In this document: piece after piece, positions 6,934-6,944 of the stretch | How positions within the stretch are numbered: position 1 is the first letter of the stretch | How the letters are laid out: every line of letters begins with the position of its first letter | Origin: Comamonadaceae bacterium | Lineage (GTDB): Bacteria > Pseudomonadota > Gammaproteobacteria > Burkholderiales > Burkholderiaceae | DNA: 6,944 bases | Direction: 5' to 3' | Assembly (NCBI GenBank): GCA_947505995.1 | Contig: CANNNB010000128.1 | Coordinates: 1 to 6,944, forward strand | Notes under the pieces: generated by a model | Told to the model about the DNA's origin: nothing | Seen by the model: the letters and a program-made list of their open reading frames with translations, nothing else | Database searches by the model: none | Made by a program: the position numbers and the translations under genes

Positions 6934-6944
6934 ATGTACCAACA
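6934..6944 (+). CDS. Start of a + strand gene cut by the window edge, possibly isocitrate dehydrogenase (icd)
   Basis: Only ATG and two further full codons are visible (Met-Tyr-Gln, then CA). A GGGAG ribosome binding site 9 bases upstream supports a real start. The residues fit the beginning of NADP-dependent isocitrate dehydrogenase in Burkholderiales, which often starts MYQHIKVP, and as I recall icd is often divergent from a DUF192 gene in that order. That identity rests on three codons plus remembered gene order and is only a suggestion. An in-frame alternative start at 6911 in another frame is also open to the edge. Confidence 0.35.

Noticed and set aside
1..6944. Search for mobile elements, CRISPR repeats, tRNA genes and toxin-antitoxin or defence genes
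   Set aside because: Nothing fits. The window is almost fully occupied by conserved metabolic and transport genes with no repeats at gene borders.

Overview
The window looks like chromosomal DNA from a betaproteobacterium of the order Burkholderiales, most likely a Comamonadaceae-type freshwater or soil bacterium of intermediate GC content (judged by eye, not computed). The reasons are protein families that are typical of that order: a DUF1840 protein, a secreted DUF192 protein, and a peptide-transporter substrate-binding protein with a Comamonadaceae-like C-terminus. The assignment is by recognition, not by a database search.

Layout. Positions 1-4406 hold a nearly complete dipeptide/oligopeptide (Dpp/Opp-type) ABC transporter operon on the + strand: the C-terminal third of the substrate-binding protein (5' end outside the window), permeases DppB and DppC, and ATPases DppD and DppF. 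The genes are 5-12 bases apart or overlap, so they are almost certainly one transcript. After a 42-base gap containing a small hairpin and a strong ribosome binding site comes a membrane-anchored, stand-alone glutamate synthase-type FMN/[3Fe-4S] protein (4449-6065). A 94-residue DUF1840 protein (6055-6339) overlaps its end by 11 bases. Transcribed toward these, on the - strand, is a secreted DUF192 protein (6366-6854). At the right edge, divergent from it, only the ribosome binding site and first codons of a further + strand gene are present, possibly isocitrate dehydrogenase.

How they work together. The Dpp-type proteins form one importer: a periplasmic binding protein delivers peptides to the DppB/DppC channel, powered by the DppD/DppF heterodimer. 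The glutamate synthase-like protein could be co-transcribed with it, as no terminator is visible between them. That would place peptide uptake next to an amino-nitrogen enzyme, but the functional link is inference. No RNA genes, insertion sequences, CRISPR arrays or phage genes were seen, and no intergenic stretch exceeds 80 bases. Most of the window is conventional. The less-described parts are the glutaminase-less glutamate synthase with its coupled DUF1840 partner, and an unusual residue next to the switch histidine of DppD.
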